Assembly (NCBI GenBank): GCA_937958185.1
Contig: CALFFN010000005.1
Coordinates: 62,001 to 126,000 of the forward strand
DNA: 64,000 bases
Direction: 5' to 3'
DNA from: an uncultured Neglectibacter sp.
GTDB lineage: Bacteria > Bacillota > Clostridia > Oscillospirales > Acutalibacteraceae
The notes beneath the pieces were generated by a model. It did not search any database and was not told where the DNA came from. It was given only the letters and a program-made list of their open reading frames with translations. Of the stretch, positions 62,956 through 64,000 are shown one piece after another (the stretch's first letter is position 1; each line of letters begins with the position of its first letter). A program made the position numbers and the translations under genes.

Positions 62956-64000
62956 CACAGACCGGTTGGAGCGAAATCGAATGCTCTATACCTTGTTTGA
63001 CCGGCAGTTTTTTCGTAAATGGAACCCGGAGAATAAGCTGGGAACGATAGAACTTATTGTCACGGCGGATTGCGATATGCAGTGCGAATACTGCTATATT
63101 CACCGTTATGGGGACAGGCTTTATCCCAGAGAACTCAGAAACAGCGAGACGATCCTCGATAATCTGGAAATTCTTTTGAACTGGATTGAAGACAAGCAAT
63201 ATTACATTGAAACACTGGACATTTTCTCGGGGGAATTCTTCGCGGGAGAGCTGGGCTTTCAGGTGTTGGAAAAAATCTATCAGCATGCGCTGCGCCGGCG
63301 GTTTTGCGGCGCCATTGTGATACCCTCAAATTTTTCGTTTGTTGGCAGCGAAAAACGAACAAGCAGGGTGGAGGAGTATTTCTCCAAATTTGAAAAAATC
63401 GGGATATCTATGTTTCTTTCCTGCTCTATTGACGGCAAGGGCGTGGACGACACTGCCAGACAAAGCCTGAAGGACTACCGTACCGACGAGTATTACGACA
63501 AGGTGTTTTCCTTTTCTAAAAAGCACCGGTGCGGTTTTCATCCTATGGTGAGTAAGGAATTTGTAGCAAACTACAAGGAAAGCTTCGACTGGTGGGTCGA
63601 AATGCTGCTGAAGCATTTTGGGGAAGAGGCAAAGTTTTATGTTCCCATGCTGCTGGAGGTACGCAACGATACGTGGGATACCGCTTCCCTAAGCGATTAT
63701 TCCGATATGCTGTGGTATATTGCAGAAAGCTCGCTGAAGCATTTCCACAAGGGGGATGTCAAGGATTTTATTCATCGCATCTTTCATGTTCCCGGGAAAT
63801 ACGAACATGTGACTATGGGCGATATACTGAAGCTTCCGTTTACCAGTAACCGCTGCACCTGCTCGATCCAATCCGGCCCGGTAGTGAGGCTGGGCGATTT
63901 GGCATTGGTGCCCTGCCACCGAACCATGTACCCGGAATATCATTACGGTCGGCTGGCGGTAGAAAATGGTAAAATCGTGGGGGTAGAAGAAAAAAATGTC
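62948..64000 (+). CDS. Second radical SAM protein, 3' end outside the window
   Basis: 351 residues are visible and the frame is open at the window end. The cluster motif is ADCDMQCEYCYI (CxxxCxxC). DIFSGEFFAG replaces the GGE strand. MFLSCSIDGKGVDD and a later Cys group (NRCTCSIQ, LVPCHRT) suggest an auxiliary cluster. AGGAG at 62936-62940 is seven bases from the ATG at 62948; ATG 62942 is too close. It differs clearly from the first enzyme, so the two probably carry out different steps or form a pair. Confidence 0.82.
   Translation, partial: MNSTDRLERNRMLYTLFDRQFFRKWNPENKLGTIELIVTADCDMQCEYCYIHRYGDRLYPRELRNSETILDNLEILLNWIEDKQYYIETLDIFSGEFFAGELGFQVLEKIYQHALRRRFCGAIVIPSNFSFVGSEKRTSRVEEYFSKFEKIGISMFLSCSIDGKGVDDTARQSLKDYRTDEYYDKVFSFSKKHRCGFHPMVSKEFVANYKESFDWWVEMLLKHFGEEAKFYVPMLLEVRNDTWDTASLSDYSDMLWYIAESSLKHFHKGDVKDFIHRIFHVPGKYEHVTMGDILKLPFTSNRCTCSIQSGPVVRLGDLALVPCHRTMYPEYHYGRLAVENGKIVGVEEKNV

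Larger units (their letters stand above)
33390..64000. mobile_element. Integrated element (prophage/tail-carrying), left end at about 33390, right end outside the window
   Basis: The element runs from the truncated gene at 32928 to the end of the window. It contains an IS200-like remnant, an agr cassette, a tyrosine recombinase, a polymerase-like protein, a siphovirus-type tail module, a reversed S-layer-homology gene, a repeat protein and two radical SAM genes. Composition alternates: AT-rich at 33.4-41.7 kb, mostly GC-rich at 42.9-44.8 kb, AT-rich at 45.4-48.3 kb, GC-rich at 48.3-53.2 kb, intermediate afterwards. No capsid, portal, terminase, lysis or replication gene is recognised. The attachment core cannot be defined without the right end. 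Confidence 0.75.

Overview
The window looks like the chromosome of a Gram-positive, anaerobic gut member of the Clostridia (Oscillospiraceae-like). The evidence is strong AGGAGG-type ribosome binding sites, frequent GTG/TTG starts, an Smr-domain protein, a UMF1-type transporter, an Agr system and an S-layer-homology protein. The chromosomal part (1 to about 33.4 kb) is GC-rich. From about 33.4 kb to the end of the window the sequence is an integrated mobile element whose base composition changes from block to block.

Chromosomal layout. 1-6343: a carbohydrate operon on the plus strand (mannose-6-phosphate isomerase C-terminus, GntR/UTRA regulator, cellulase-like glycosidase, cupin-type glucose-6-phosphate isomerase, ROK sugar kinase, GH42 beta-galactosidase). 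It reads as a path from beta-glycoside to hexose phosphate to fructose-6-phosphate. 6704-10170: thiI, cinA and gluQ. 10337-11083: an SDR oxidoreductase. 11498-16883: a complete five-gene oligopeptide/nickel-type ABC importer. 17066-21978 (minus): a complete branched-chain amino-acid (Liv) ABC importer, with a consensus promoter in front of its binding protein. 22276-27229 (minus): Smr-domain protein, UMF1 transporter, MtaB methylthiotransferase and an ABC-F ATPase. 27433-31224: a promoter and a long structured leader, then a secreted C39/C10-like cysteine peptidase and four small related membrane-anchored proteins, one of them frameshifted. 31428-32770: a TIM-barrel sugar-phosphate isomerase-like protein and NrdR.

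Mobile element (about 33390 to beyond 64000). Its left junction truncates a conserved clostridial gene. After an IS200-like remnant comes a quorum-sensing cassette. It has agrD-agrB on the minus strand (the 51-codon agrD is a very short gene) and an XRE regulator, a LytTR response regulator and a GHKL kinase on the plus strand. The predicted autoinducer carries Ser where most AgrD peptides have Cys. A tyrosine recombinase and a 933-residue protein with a DFDSD motif follow. The latter resembles the RNA-dependent-RNA-polymerase/YonO family of two-barrel RNA polymerases. Next is a long-tail (siphovirus-like) module: tail tube, assembly chaperone, a split tape-measure gene, tail-associated proteins, distal tail protein and duplicated fibre-like proteins. 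No capsid, portal or terminase gene is recognisable in the window. An independently promoted S-layer-homology gene sits in reverse orientation inside the module.

The tail operon ends with an Asn/Tyr/Ser-rich repeat protein followed at once by two different radical SAM (SPASM-like) proteins; the second runs off the window. This looks like a post-translational modification system linked to a phage tail. It is, with the polymerase-like protein and the Ser-type Agr signal, the most interesting part of the window.
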